This document shows, in pieces, positions 25,277 to 33,625 of a stretch of DNA of 64,000 bases. The notes under the pieces are model-generated. The model was not told the origin of the DNA. It saw nothing but the letters and a program-made list of their open reading frames with translations, and made no database searches. The position numbers and the translations under genes were made by a program. How positions within the stretch are numbered: position 1 is the first letter of the stretch; each line of letters starts with the position of its first letter. Source of the stretch: Alicyclobacillus suci (lineage in GTDB: Bacteria > Bacillota > Bacilli > Alicyclobacillales > Alicyclobacillaceae); assembly GCF_017329615.1 (NCBI RefSeq), contig NZ_JAFMTW010000016.1, positions 1 to 64,000 of the forward strand, given 5' to 3'.

Positions 25277-26461
25277 GTGGGTACATCATCGGTCAGTCAG
25301 GAAGCGGGTTATCTTCAGACAGCCATTGCGCTCGCAGAACGGTTTCAGACGGATGCGGTAGAGCGCGACAAACAAGGTGGAACGCCGAAGCAACAGCGCG
25401 ATTGGATTCGCGAAAGTGGATTATTAAAACTGCTGATTCCTACCGAATATGGCGGGGATGGGATGCCGTGGTCAGCGGTATTGCGCGTGATTCGGGAATT
25501 TGCCCGCACGGATGCAGCCTTGGGGCACCTCTATGGGTATCACTTTTTGAGCCTGTCGGCGGTACATCTAGCAGGAACACCGGATCAAAAACGGCATTAT
25601 TATGAAGAAACAGCCAAGCATCATTACTTCTGGGGAAACTCGGTCAATCCCCTCGACGACCGTACGATTGGCGAACGAACGGACGATGGTGTCATCGTGA
25701 ATGGGCAGAAGTCGTTTAGTTCTGGGTCGCCAGATTCAGATATCCTTCTACTGTCGTGGAATGACAAGGAGACTGGGGAGCTTTATAAAGGGATGGTTCC
25801 CATCAATCGTCCAGGTGTCCAGGTGCACGATGATTGGGACTGCATCGGACAACGGCAGACTGGAAGTGGGACGGTGTCCTACCACGACGTCAGACTGTAC
25901 GATTCGGAAATCCTCGTTCGCCCTTATGAGGTGGACAATGTGTTTGCGACGCTGACTCCAATTTTGTCCCAGAGCATTCTCGCTAGTGTGTTTGTGGGCA
26001 GTGCCAGGGGCGCCTTGGAGGCGGCCAAGGAATATACGTCGACCTATTCCAGGGCCTGGTATCGATCCGGCGTCTCACATGCCACAGAAGAACCGTCCAC
26101 ATTGCGTCGATATGGTGAAATGTGGGCAGCGTATCAGTCGGCACTGAGCTTTGTCGAGAAGGCGGCCGCACACTTGGATGAAACTTGGGAAAAAGGTAGC
26201 GCATTGACAGCGCAAGCGCGCGGCGAATGCGCGGTGCTCGTGGCTGCCGCGAATGTGCACGCGGGGAACGTGGCGTTGGATATCACGTCGCGTATCTTTG
26301 AAGTGATGGGGGCACGGTCGACCAGTGCTCGCTTCGGATTTGACCGATTTTGGCGGAACGTGCGTACGCACACACTCCACAACCCTGCGGAGTTTAAGAT
26401 GCGCAATGTGGGGAATTGGTTTCTCACCGGACAGATTCCGGAACCCGGCTTTTATTCCTGA
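25277..26461 (+). CDS. Acyl-CoA dehydrogenase-fold flavoprotein, SfnB/DszC-like
   Basis: About 394 residues with the acyl-CoA dehydrogenase fold: helical N-domain (LIPTEYGGDGMPWS), beta-domain (GQKSFSSGSPDSD), C-terminal helices ending in RNVRTHTLHNPAEFK. The RTHTLHDP-type motif replaces the dehydrogenase catalytic Glu region and is typical of the DszC/SfnB/isobutylamine N-hydroxylase branch, which are FMNH2-dependent monooxygenases. GGGAGGAG ends six bases before GTG 25277; the long upstream frame overlapping the carrier gene is not used. Last gene of the operon. It could hydroxylate nitrogen or sulfur; the substrate is unknown. Confidence 0.83.
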   Translation: MGTSSVSQEAGYLQTAIALAERFQTDAVERDKQGGTPKQQRDWIRESGLLKLLIPTEYGGDGMPWSAVLRVIREFARTDAALGHLYGYHFLSLSAVHLAGTPDQKRHYYEETAKHHYFWGNSVNPLDDRTIGERTDDGVIVNGQKSFSSGSPDSDILLLSWNDKETGELYKGMVPINRPGVQVHDDWDCIGQRQTGSGTVSYHDVRLYDSEILVRPYEVDNVFATLTPILSQSILASVFVGSARGALEAAKEYTSTYSRAWYRSGVSHATEEPSTLRRYGEMWAAYQSALSFVEKAAAHLDETWEKGSALTAQARGECAVLVAAANVHAGNVALDITSRIFEVMGARSTSARFGFDRFWRNVRTHTLHNPAEFKMRNVGNWFLTGQIPEPGFYS

Positions 26462-26482
26462 GGTTTGTGGAATCTGCGCGCA

Positions 26483-26528
26483 GATGGCCGTGATGGCCTG
26501 GGGGAATCCTCAGGCCATCACGGCCATC
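26483..26528. terminator. Long 18-bp hairpin after the monooxygenase operon
   Basis: Perfect arms GATGGCCGTGATGGCCTG (26483-26500) and its complement (26511-26528). There is no U-run after it. It may act as a terminator or mRNA 3' stabiliser; the arms contain an internal GATGGCC repeat. Confidence 0.6.
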
Positions 26529-26614
26529 GGGTTGTCGGGGGCGCCGGGGAGTGTGATGTCACCCCGGTAATGATGTCTTATTAAATGATTAGGCACACGC
26601 GTGTCGTGAGGCCA

Positions 26615-26851
26615 ATAAGACAACGATTTGTTGACACGCATGTTTCACCCATACCACGCATCTTGCACAGGGCCGTATTTTGAACGGCTACATCGAGATT
26701 GGCATCATTAAACACAATCAGCGGCGAAAGCAGGACCTAGTTTCCGTGTAATCATTGCAGCCGGGAAATTCCAAGGAGTAATGGCTGCCGTAATTCCTGC
26801 TGGACGTCTTAAAACCATAATGCGTTTGCCTGCAGAGCTGGATGGAATCAC
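26615..26851 (-). pseudogene. Deleted succinate-semialdehyde-type aldehyde dehydrogenase remnant
   Basis: Translating the minus strand just after the alcohol dehydrogenase stop gives [19 protein letters not shown] and then [20 protein letters not shown], the N-terminal cofactor region of GabD-like succinate-semialdehyde dehydrogenases. A stop follows almost at once. In a shifted frame comes [14 protein letters not shown] and MRGMGETCVSTNR, which in intact enzymes lies about 100 residues later and holds the catalytic Cys. The region between is deleted, as are both ends. It begins only a few bases after the upstream stop, so it was once the second gene of that operon or was joined to it by deletion. 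Confidence 0.82.
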
Positions 26852-26852
26852 A

Positions 26853-27980
26853 TCACCATATCGTCACGACGATTCTTGAAGCTTCACCGCGTGCCAATCG
26901 ATCGAACCCTTCATTGATTTGTTCCAAACTAATTTTGTCTGTTAACAGACGTTCAACGGGTAAGCGTCCCTGTTTATACAGTTCGATAAAACGAGGAATG
27001 TCTCTGGCTGGAACGCAACTGCCAACATATGAACCTTTGATGGTTCGTTCTTCTGCTGTTAATGAAACTTGAGGAAAAGAAAATTGATGGCTCGGGTGTG
27101 GAAGGCCTGTCGTGACAGTGGTCCCGCCTCGACGTGTAATACCATACGCCACTTGCATCGCGGGTACTGCACCCGCCGTTTCAAACGCATAATCTACGCC
27201 ACCATTCGTGGCCGAGCGAACGAGTGAAATCACATCTGAGTCTCTGGAGTCAAAAGTATCTGTCGCACCTAATTCCTTAGCGAACTGTAGTTTCCCGGGA
27301 TGAATGTCTACAGCGATAATTCGGCTGGCGCCAGCCCCAATTGCTCCTAACAATGCACTGAGACCTACGCCCCCCAAACCGACAACCGCCACGGTGCTTC
27401 CGTACTGTATGCGTGCCGTATTGACGACAGCTCCAACCCCCGTCATCACTGCGCACCCAAAAATCGCAACCTTATCGAATGGAACCTCTGGATCGACCTT
27501 AACTAAAGAATTTCTCGCAATGACGGCGTACTCTGCAAACCCTGAAACACCCAGATGGTGGTGAATCACCTCATCATTGAGGTGCAACCGCCTTTCACCA
27601 CTGAGTAGCGTACCTTCGTTGTTTACCGCTGCTCCGGGTTCACATAAGGCCGGGCGTCCTTCTTGGCATGGGAGACAATGACCGCAACTTGGGACAAAGG
27701 AGCACACAACATGATCTCCCGGCTTGAGATCGGTTACACCTTCACCCACTTCTACCACCTCGCCTGCCGCTTCATGGCCAAGTGCCATGGGCATTGGGCG
27801 GGGGCGGTTGCCATTTATGACCGAGAGATCTGAGTGGCAGAGTCCCGCAGCTTTAATCTTTACCAATACTTCACCATACTGTGGAGGATCTAATTCCAGT
27901 GTTTCTATTTTTAAAGGTTTACTTTCTGAGTAAGGGTTCGGAAGTTCCATTTCATGTAATACGGCAGCTCGAATCTTCAT
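26853..27980 (-). CDS. Zinc-dependent alcohol dehydrogenase (MDR superfamily)
   Basis: A 375-residue medium-chain dehydrogenase. The catalytic zinc site has GLCHSDLSV and GHEAAGEV; the structural zinc site is [15 protein letters not shown], with four Cys. The NAD motif is [12 protein letters not shown], with Asp in [10 protein letters not shown] indicating NAD. Length and the extra loop fit class III-like/NDMA-dependent or aryl-alcohol dehydrogenases. It oxidises an alcohol to an aldehyde. GGAGCTGAGG is upstream of the ATG. The following aldehyde dehydrogenase is a pseudogene, so the aldehyde must be handled elsewhere. Confidence 0.87.
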   Translation of the reverse strand: MKIRAAVLHEMELPNPYSESKPLKIETLELDPPQYGEVLVKIKAAGLCHSDLSVINGNRPRPMPMALGHEAAGEVVEVGEGVTDLKPGDHVVCSFVPSCGHCLPCQEGRPALCEPGAAVNNEGTLLSGERRLHLNDEVIHHHLGVSGFAEYAVIARNSLVKVDPEVPFDKVAIFGCAVMTGVGAVVNTARIQYGSTVAVVGLGGVGLSALLGAIGAGASRIIAVDIHPGKLQFAKELGATDTFDSRDSDVISLVRSATNGGVDYAFETAGAVPAMQVAYGITRRGGTTVTTGLPHPSHQFSFPQVSLTAEERTIKGSYVGSCVPARDIPRFIELYKQGRLPVERLLTDKISLEQINEGFDRLARGEASRIVVTIW

Positions 27981-28109
27981 TTCCTCAGCTCCTGTTATTC
28001 TTCCATAAATTTAAGCAATTGTATGTTCAGAGTAAGCCAAGTGAACACAGTATGCTGACATTGAAGCAACAACTCGAGAGATACGAACGTCGTCCCGGGC
28101 GCCCCCACG

Positions 28110-28790
28110 CTACTCCAGCAGTAGCACAATCACGCGGGCTGGTCCGTGAACGCCGATGCTTTGGTCATTTTCAATGTCCGAAGACCGGCTGGGGCCACTC
28201 ACGAAGTGCACTGACGCGGGCAACTCGTGATGGCCGTCACTCGAGCGTAAGCCGGATTTGACTTCGTCGAAGACTTCGCCGAGGCGCAGGCGAATTTGGT
28301 GTGCGCGCATGAGGACAATGTGGATGAGCGGCATGATGTGGACGCTTCGCCCTTGTTCTGGTCCACTGGTCATGACGATGCTCCCGGTATCGGCGATAGC
28401 ATAGGCGCAACCGGTCACACTCGCCTGGACGTTCGCGAACGCGTGCGGCGTCATGCCAGGCGCCCAGCGCAGGGCATGGTACGAGGTCAAAACATCCTCG
28501 ACGTTTACCGGCCACGCCGCATGTGGTCCCCAAGCGCCAATCTGTTGCGGTGCCAAGTCGTCGAGCAATTCGGCGAGGCGAGTGGATAGTGCGGATTCTG
28601 TGCTGAACTGTTCAAATTCCCCGCCAAGGGCTTCGAATTGTTCGCGGAACAGTGCAACGCGTTCGGCTTCAGATTTTTGTCGATGGATCCAAAACTCAGG
28701 CGCCCCGACGATTTGACGAGGATTGGGCGATTGTGTCGTGGTGCGTCCGAGGCGGCTGGCAATGTTGGTGAGAAATGTCGTCTTATTCAT
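28110..28790 (-). CDS. lutC: Lactate utilisation protein LutC (LUD domain)
   Basis: A LUD-domain protein of 226 residues with CAYAIADTGSIVM, the conserved Ala-Glu/Asp-Thr-Gly-Ser motif, and HIMPLIHIVLM. LutC is the third subunit of the LutABC L-lactate oxidising complex, converting lactate to pyruvate; no metal cluster is seen in it. A longer frame exists, but GGAGG (minus strand, 28803-28799) fits ATG 28790. It overlaps the lutB end by eight bases, showing coupling. Last gene of lutRABC. Confidence 0.9.
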   Translation of the reverse strand: MNKTTFLTNIASRLGRTTTQSPNPRQIVGAPEFWIHRQKSEAERVALFREQFEALGGEFEQFSTESALSTRLAELLDDLAPQQIGAWGPHAAWPVNVEDVLTSYHALRWAPGMTPHAFANVQASVTGCAYAIADTGSIVMTSGPEQGRSVHIMPLIHIVLMRAHQIRLRLGEVFDEVKSGLRSSDGHHELPASVHFVSGPSRSSDIENDQSIGVHGPARVIVLLLE

Positions 28791-30216
28791 CGGCATCGCC
28801 TCCGTTTTCAAGATGCGGCCAGAGGTCGCGAAATGATCGCTTGGCGAGTGCAGGAAAATCCCGACTTGCTGTCCAACCGCCCAAGGGGCCGATGCGCGCA
28901 CGAATCTTGCCGTTGTGCACTAGTGGGCCTTGGAAACTGCGCGCCATTCGAACGGCAAGCCGATAGCGTCCAGGTTTGGCAAACATTTGCCGATATCCCT
29001 TCATCGCCAGTTGTTCCAAGGGCTTGCCGTGACCCTTTTGCACTTGCCGCTGGCGTTCGTGGACGAGCATATCGTGCAGCGGTATGCGGACAGGGCAGGC
29101 TTCGTAGCAGGCTCCGCAGAGACTGGACGCGTAGGGGAGGTCGCTGTACTGTTCGCCACCGTTGAGCAGTGGCGAGAGGACGGCGCCAATGGGCCCTGGG
29201 TAGACCGCGCCATACGCGTGACCGCCGATTTGCCGATATACCGGGCAGACGTTTAGACAAGCTCCGCAGCGAATGCAGTGGAGCACGGCTTGGAACTGGG
29301 CGTCTCCGAGTTGGCGGGAGCGGCCGTTGTCGAGAATGATGACGTGGAGGTCTGTGGGGCCGTCGTGATCGAGTGAGCGCCTTGGGCCGGTAATCATGGA
29401 CATGTAGGTGATGACGTTTTGACCAGTTGCGCTTTTTGGCAGGAGATGTGCCATCACTTCGAGGTCTGATAGTGTTGGAAGGATGCGTTCCATCCCCATG
29501 ACAACGATGTGCGTCTTCGGGATGTTCATCACCATGTCGGCGTTGCCTTCGTTGGTGAACAGCACCATCGACCCCGTCTCAGCGATGCCAAAATTGCAAC
29601 CGGTGATGCCGATGTCGGCTGCGAGAAACGCTTCCCGCAGTCTGTGGCGGGCAAACGCAGTGAGATCTCTGGTCTCTGTCGACAGGTTCTTTGCGCCGTC
29701 TGCTTCGAACAAGGCGCGGATTTGTTCGCGATTTTTGTGGATGGCCGGGATGATGATGTGGGATGGTGCCTCATGCGCCAATTGAATGATGTATTCGCCG
29801 AGGTCTGTCTCGATGACGCGCACACCGTCTGCTTCGAGGTGCTGGTTGATGTGGATTTCCTCCGACACCATCGATTTTGACTTGACGATTTGTTTGGCGC
29901 CCTTCTCGCGAACCACTTCCCTGACAGCGGTTACAGCTTCGGCAGCATCATGTGCGAAGTGAACGTGGGCGCCCTGTTTTTCCAGGTTGTCGGCAAATTG
30001 ACCGAGGTAAAAATCGAGATTGGCGATGGTGTGCGCGCGGATGGCTTCGCCGCGCTCGCGCCAAGCCTCCCAATGGCCGAATGACGCAGTGACTGTTTGC
30101 TTTTTGTTGCGCAGCCTGTCGGTGGTAAAGCGCACAGCCTTGCGCAAAAATTCGTCTTGCATCGCCATTTCGGCGCGCTTTAGGACGGTGGTCGAGTGTT
30201 CGCTTGCGTTTGTCAT
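28783..30216 (-). CDS. lutB: Lactate utilisation iron-sulfur protein LutB
   Basis: About 477 residues. The N-terminal two thirds is a LUD domain (FGIAETGSMVLF). The C-terminal part carries two 4Fe-4S cluster motifs, CIRCGACLNVCPVY and CGACYEACPVRIPL. It transfers electrons in the LutABC lactate dehydrogenase complex. AAGGAGG precedes ATG 30216, whose ATGA overlaps the lutA stop; the longer frame running back into lutA is not used. Usual family length is 470-480. Confidence 0.93.
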   Translation of the reverse strand: MTNASEHSTTVLKRAEMAMQDEFLRKAVRFTTDRLRNKKQTVTASFGHWEAWRERGEAIRAHTIANLDFYLGQFADNLEKQGAHVHFAHDAAEAVTAVREVVREKGAKQIVKSKSMVSEEIHINQHLEADGVRVIETDLGEYIIQLAHEAPSHIIIPAIHKNREQIRALFEADGAKNLSTETRDLTAFARHRLREAFLAADIGITGCNFGIAETGSMVLFTNEGNADMVMNIPKTHIVVMGMERILPTLSDLEVMAHLLPKSATGQNVITYMSMITGPRRSLDHDGPTDLHVIILDNGRSRQLGDAQFQAVLHCIRCGACLNVCPVYRQIGGHAYGAVYPGPIGAVLSPLLNGGEQYSDLPYASSLCGACYEACPVRIPLHDMLVHERQRQVQKGHGKPLEQLAMKGYRQMFAKPGRYRLAVRMARSFQGPLVHNGKIRARIGPLGGWTASRDFPALAKRSFRDLWPHLENGGDADE

Positions 30217-30959
30217 ACAAGGACCTCCTTGCTGTTTCGCATGCCTTCGTACAACAGTTCCGCCAAGTGCATCACGCGTGTCGACTGCCCTGTGCGGCTC
30301 AGGCGTCCGCCGATGTTCATCAGGCAGCCCATGTCGGTGCCGACGAGCACCTCTGCGCCTGTCTCCGTGACGTGCTGGGCCTTTTCGTCCACCATCGCGC
30401 CAGAGATATCGCCCATCTTGACCGCAAACGTGCCGCCGAATCCACAACAGTCACGCGCGTAGGGCAATTCGATGAGTTGCAGGCCGCGCACGTGCTGCAG
30501 TAGCCGCAGGGGTTCGTCTTTGACGCCGAGTAAGCGTGAACCGTGACAGGACGGATGATACGTCACCGCGTGAGGGAAGCGTGCGCCGACGTCGTCGACG
30601 TTTAGCACATTGACCATAAATTGCGAGAACTCGTAGGTTTTATTCGCCACGTCAATGGCCATTTCACGCCACTTTGGGCTATCGGCGAACAATTCGGGGT
30701 AGTAGTGCCGAATCATGCCGACGCAAGATCCGGACGGGCTGACGACGACATCGGCCTCGTGCAAGGCCTGGATGAGCGTTGCGGCGACGTCTCGCGATAC
30801 GTCACAGTAGCCGCTGTTGAAAGACGGTTGGCCGCAGCAGGTCTGCTCCGGGGAGAAGTGCACATCGCAGCCATGTGCCTGCAGAATGCGCGTCATGGCC
30901 ACACCGACGTTTGGAAAGATATTGTCGACCAGACAGGTGATAAACAGGCTTACTTTCAC
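30213..30959 (-). CDS. lutA: Lactate utilisation protein LutA (CCG-domain Fe-S oxidoreductase)
   Basis: A 248-residue protein with two Cys-rich CCG domains: FSPEQTCCGQPSFNSG and YARDCCGFGGTFAVK, preceded by TYHPSCHGSR. It resembles the GlpC/HdrB C-terminal half and is the catalytic or electron-accepting subunit of LutABC. The start is GTG 30959; its GTGA overlaps the stop of lutR, and the lutR tail supplies GGAGGGG as ribosome site. All four genes are thus tightly coupled. Confidence 0.92.
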   Translation of the reverse strand: MKVSLFITCLVDNIFPNVGVAMTRILQAHGCDVHFSPEQTCCGQPSFNSGYCDVSRDVAATLIQALHEADVVVSPSGSCVGMIRHYYPELFADSPKWREMAIDVANKTYEFSQFMVNVLNVDDVGARFPHAVTYHPSCHGSRLLGVKDEPLRLLQHVRGLQLIELPYARDCCGFGGTFAVKMGDISGAMVDEKAQHVTETGAEVLVGTDMGCLMNIGGRLSRTGQSTRVMHLAELLYEGMRNSKEVLV

Positions 30960-31666
30960 AGTCCATCCCCTCCTTGCAATTGTTTGCTCACATGGTGCAA
31001 ATGTTGTTGCATAGCGCTCACGGCACGCGTTTGGTCCTGGTCTTTGATGGCCTCGTAAATTGCATAGTGCTGTTCGACGAGTCGTTTATCTTCACCAGGA
31101 ATGCGATAGAGTTGCAAGCGACTGGCCAGTAGGGCAGATTGAATTCGTTCGGCAATGCTGTCCATGAGCGTCTGCATGTAGAGATTCTGCGAGGCCTTCG
31201 CGATGGCGTAGTGAAATCGCCAATCCGCCTCTTCCCCCAATTCCGCATTGCCTAAATCCCGCTCCATCTGATTGAGAATTTGGCGAATTTCCTCCAGGTG
31301 CCGTTCTGTGCGGCGCAGAGCAGCATATTGAGAAGCGCCGGTCTCAATCCAAATCCGTAGTTCTAAGAGGGCATGTACGTCGCGTTGGGCACTCACCTCC
31401 AGTTGTTGAATGCTGTCTGCAATTTCACTGGCGTCAAGCGGCGTGACAAACGTGCCATCCCCCTGCCGCACTTCGACCAGACGCAGCGCACGTAGGGCAC
31501 TGACAGCCTCTCGTACCGCCGCCTGGCCGACACCGAGTGTTTCTGACAGCGATTTCACGGACGGCAAGCGACTACCGGGTGGAAATGTCCCATCGATGAT
31601 GGCTTGTTTGATTCGCTCAATTACCAACTCGTAGGCCTTCGCCTGTTGGACAGGGAGGAGCGACAT
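30956..31666 (-). CDS. lutR: FadR-type GntR regulator of the lut operon
   Basis: A 236-residue GntR-family regulator. The winged helix (residues 1-70) has GSRLPSVKSLSETLGVGQAAVREAV. The C-terminal all-helical FCD domain has His/Asp ligands for a metal that binds small carboxylates. LutR/LldR proteins repress lactate genes until L-lactate is present. AGGAGG ends seven bases before ATG 31666; the longer frame from 31729 is unlikely. Here it is the first gene of the operon, so it would be autoregulated. Repeats just upstream are candidate operators. Confidence 0.88.
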   Translation of the reverse strand: MSLLPVQQAKAYELVIERIKQAIIDGTFPPGSRLPSVKSLSETLGVGQAAVREAVSALRALRLVEVRQGDGTFVTPLDASEIADSIQQLEVSAQRDVHALLELRIWIETGASQYAALRRTERHLEEIRQILNQMERDLGNAELGEEADWRFHYAIAKASQNLYMQTLMDSIAERIQSALLASRLQLYRIPGEDKRLVEQHYAIYEAIKDQDQTRAVSAMQQHLHHVSKQLQGGDGL

Positions 31667-31693
31667 TGCGAAACCTCCTTGACGGCTGTGTTG

Positions 31694-31737
31694 AGGTGAT
31701 GACACCTTAGCACTTAAACAGTTAGTCATTTAGTCAT
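31694..31737 (-). promoter_or_regulatory. Candidate operators upstream of lutRABC
   Basis: AGGTG-ATGA-CACCT (31694-31707) is an inverted repeat of the size bound by FadR-type regulators. A tandem TTAGTCAT repeat (31722-31729 and 31730-31737) lies just upstream in operon direction. Binding by LutR is inferred from position. Confidence 0.45.
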
Positions 31738-31919
31738 CTGACGTCTAAAGGATAACATATCCATTTGTCTGTGCAAGAGGAGAATTGTAACGTGTATCGC
31801 GTGATTTAGAAGAGAGTAGTGATAAAGGATTGGATACTGTCTCTTCGCAGAAGGATGAACAGGCGCAATTGTCGAACGATTTAGGGGAGTACAAAGGTCG
31901 TTAAAAGGAGAGATTCGCT

Positions 31920-32840
31920 TTGCGTACGATTCAATTAGGGTCGAGCACACTGCAGGTTCCAGTTGTCGCAGTTGGGTGTATGCGGATTAATACGCTTGAG
32001 AAGGCTGAAGCCGAGCGTTTTGTGCAGACGGCGCTGGAGGCCGGGGCAAATTTTTTTGATCACGCCGACATCTACGGCACCGGTACCTGCGAAGAAATAT
32101 TTGCCGATGCTATCCACATGAATGACGATATTCGCGAGAAAATTATCCTCCAGTCCAAATGCGGTATTCGTCCAGGCGTGATGTTCGACTTTTCGAAGGA
32201 GCATATCCTGGAAGCGGTCGATGGCAGTCTCCGGCGTTTGAAAACGGATTACCTCGACGTCTTGCTGCTGCATCGGCCGGATGCTCTTGTGGAACCGGAA
32301 GAAGTTGCAGAAGCGTTCGACATTCTGGAACGCGCCGGCAAGGTGCGTCACTTCGGCGTGTCCAATCAGAAACCGATGCAGATTGAGTTGCTCAAAAGGT
32401 GGGTCAAGCAGCCGATTGTCGCCAATCAACTGCAATTGAGCATCACGAATGCGACGATGATCTCCAACGGCATTAACGTCAATATGGAGAACGACGCGGC
32501 GATTGATAGGGATGGTAGCATACTCGATTATTGCCGGTTGCACGATATCACAGTCCAGCCTTGGTCGCCGTTCCAATACGGATTTTTCGAAGGCGTCTTC
32601 TTGGATAATGATAAATTTCCAGAGTTGAACCAGAAGATTAACGAAATCGCAGACAAATATGAGGTGACGAATACGACCATCGCCATTGCGTGGCTTCTGC
32701 GACATCCGGCACGGATGCAACCAATCACGGGTACGACCAACGTCAATCGCCTAAAAGATTGCTGCAAGGCCAGTGATATTTATCTGACGCGCGAAGAGTG
32801 GTACGAAATTTATCGAGCGGCAGGGAATGTACTACCGTAA
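31920..32840 (+). CDS. Aldo/keto reductase
   Basis: A 306-residue single-domain TIM-barrel aldo/keto reductase of the YdhF-like (COG4989) branch. Seen: DHADIYGTGTCEEIF with the catalytic Asp and Tyr, KCGIRPG with the Lys, DVLLLHRPD with the His, and the C-terminal PITGTTNVNRLKDC that binds NADPH. It reduces aldehydes or ketones; physiological substrate unknown. The start is TTG 31920, supported by AAGGAGAG six bases before. It is a lone gene, divergent from the lut operon. Confidence 0.87.
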   Translation: MRTIQLGSSTLQVPVVAVGCMRINTLEKAEAERFVQTALEAGANFFDHADIYGTGTCEEIFADAIHMNDDIREKIILQSKCGIRPGVMFDFSKEHILEAVDGSLRRLKTDYLDVLLLHRPDALVEPEEVAEAFDILERAGKVRHFGVSNQKPMQIELLKRWVKQPIVANQLQLSITNATMISNGINVNMENDAAIDRDGSILDYCRLHDITVQPWSPFQYGFFEGVFLDNDKFPELNQKINEIADKYEVTNTTIAIAWLLRHPARMQPITGTTNVNRLKDCCKASDIYLTREEWYEIYRAAGNVLP

Positions 32841-32853
32841 TCTAGCATGCGAA

Positions 32854-32893
32854 GGGGTGTCCCGCAGTGCCGAAGCACTTTTGGGACATCCCC
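32854..32893. terminator. Hairpin between convergent genes
   Basis: Outer arms GGGGTGTCCC and GGGACATCCCC (one bulge) with an inner AGTGC-CGAA-GCACT stem. It lies between the aldo/keto reductase and the convergent YcnI-like gene and can serve both. Confidence 0.7.
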
Positions 32894-32912
32894 TGTTCAC
32901 ATCCATAAACGC

Positions 32913-33587
32913 TTACTTCTTGCTGCCGCCGCGCAGTGACATGATGATGGCGAAGATGGATATTAAGATAGCCACAACGGAGACCGTCAGCACCCAAGTG
33001 TCAGCGGTGGTCCAGCCTAGTCCGTACGTTGCAGCGGACGCAGCGGGTGTTGAACTTTGTGCACTCGCGTCGGACGAGGTGGAAGCTTCACTATTGGATG
33101 TCGTTTGTGTGGCATCGCTGCTGTTTACTATCTGGGTGATGGAGTGTGGCGTCTCGGAATTGGGCGCACCCGTCCATTCCACGATGGTTCCGTCCTGATA
33201 GTACTGATAGGCATCCCAATCAATTTCTGTCGGTTGCTTGGGATTCGTGGCGATAAACGGGAATTCCATGAATTGCCCTGGTTGAATACCGGCGCTGCTG
33301 GTGGCCTGCCAGGTGACAATTTCGGTTTGGCCCGATTTTTGCGTCTTCACGCTCCAACCTGCTACAGGTTCGTACTGCTGGAATTGGACGTCGCTAGGGA
33401 GTTTCAACACCACTTTTGTCGTCGCGTCCGTCTTTTCACAAGGTACGCGCATCGTGTATTCCTGCCAGGCACCGACGGTGGATTGGGCAGGGGAGACGAT
33501 AACATGTGCGAAAGCAGTGGCTGTTACAGCAAAGGTTGCAAGTCCGCTACTCAGGGTCAGTAATCCACGAACGATTCGATTCATCAC
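32913..33587 (-). CDS. YcnI-like DUF1775 copper-associated protein
   Basis: A 224-residue exported, membrane-anchored protein. The signal peptide ends near ATAFAHVIVSP; the mature start with His followed by Val-Ile-Val-Ser-Pro is conserved in YcnI, where the N-terminal His and a Trp bind Cu(II). The DUF1775 domain spans about 28-150. A Ser/Thr-rich linker and one C-terminal helix ending in Lys follow, which would tether it outside the cell. It lies 38 bases after the CopC-CopD fusion gene, the same order as ycnJ-ycnI in Bacillus subtilis. A role in copper binding or uptake follows from that. Confidence 0.85.
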   Translation of the reverse strand: MMNRIVRGLLTLSSGLATFAVTATAFAHVIVSPAQSTVGAWQEYTMRVPCEKTDATTKVVLKLPSDVQFQQYEPVAGWSVKTQKSGQTEIVTWQATSSAGIQPGQFMEFPFIATNPKQPTEIDWDAYQYYQDGTIVEWTGAPNSETPHSITQIVNSSDATQTTSNSEASTSSDASAQSSTPAASAATYGLGWTTADTWVLTVSVVAILISIFAIIMSLRGGSKK

Positions 33588-33625
33588 TAGTCCTCCAGTT
33601 CATTTCCATGTGTTTTGCTTCAATT

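Noticed and set aside
28008-28030. Possible -24/-12 element before the minus-strand alcohol dehydrogenase gene
   Set aside because: On the minus strand it reads TGAACATACAATTGCT; the invariant -24 GG is missing.
28638-30503. Several long plus-strand ORFs opposite lutB and lutC
   Set aside because: All are antisense shadows of the well-supported lut genes in GC-rich codon positions.
31726-31950. 74-residue minus-strand ORF between lutR and the aldo/keto reductase
   Set aside because: It covers the lut promoter region and the start of the aldo/keto reductase gene, with no ribosome site.
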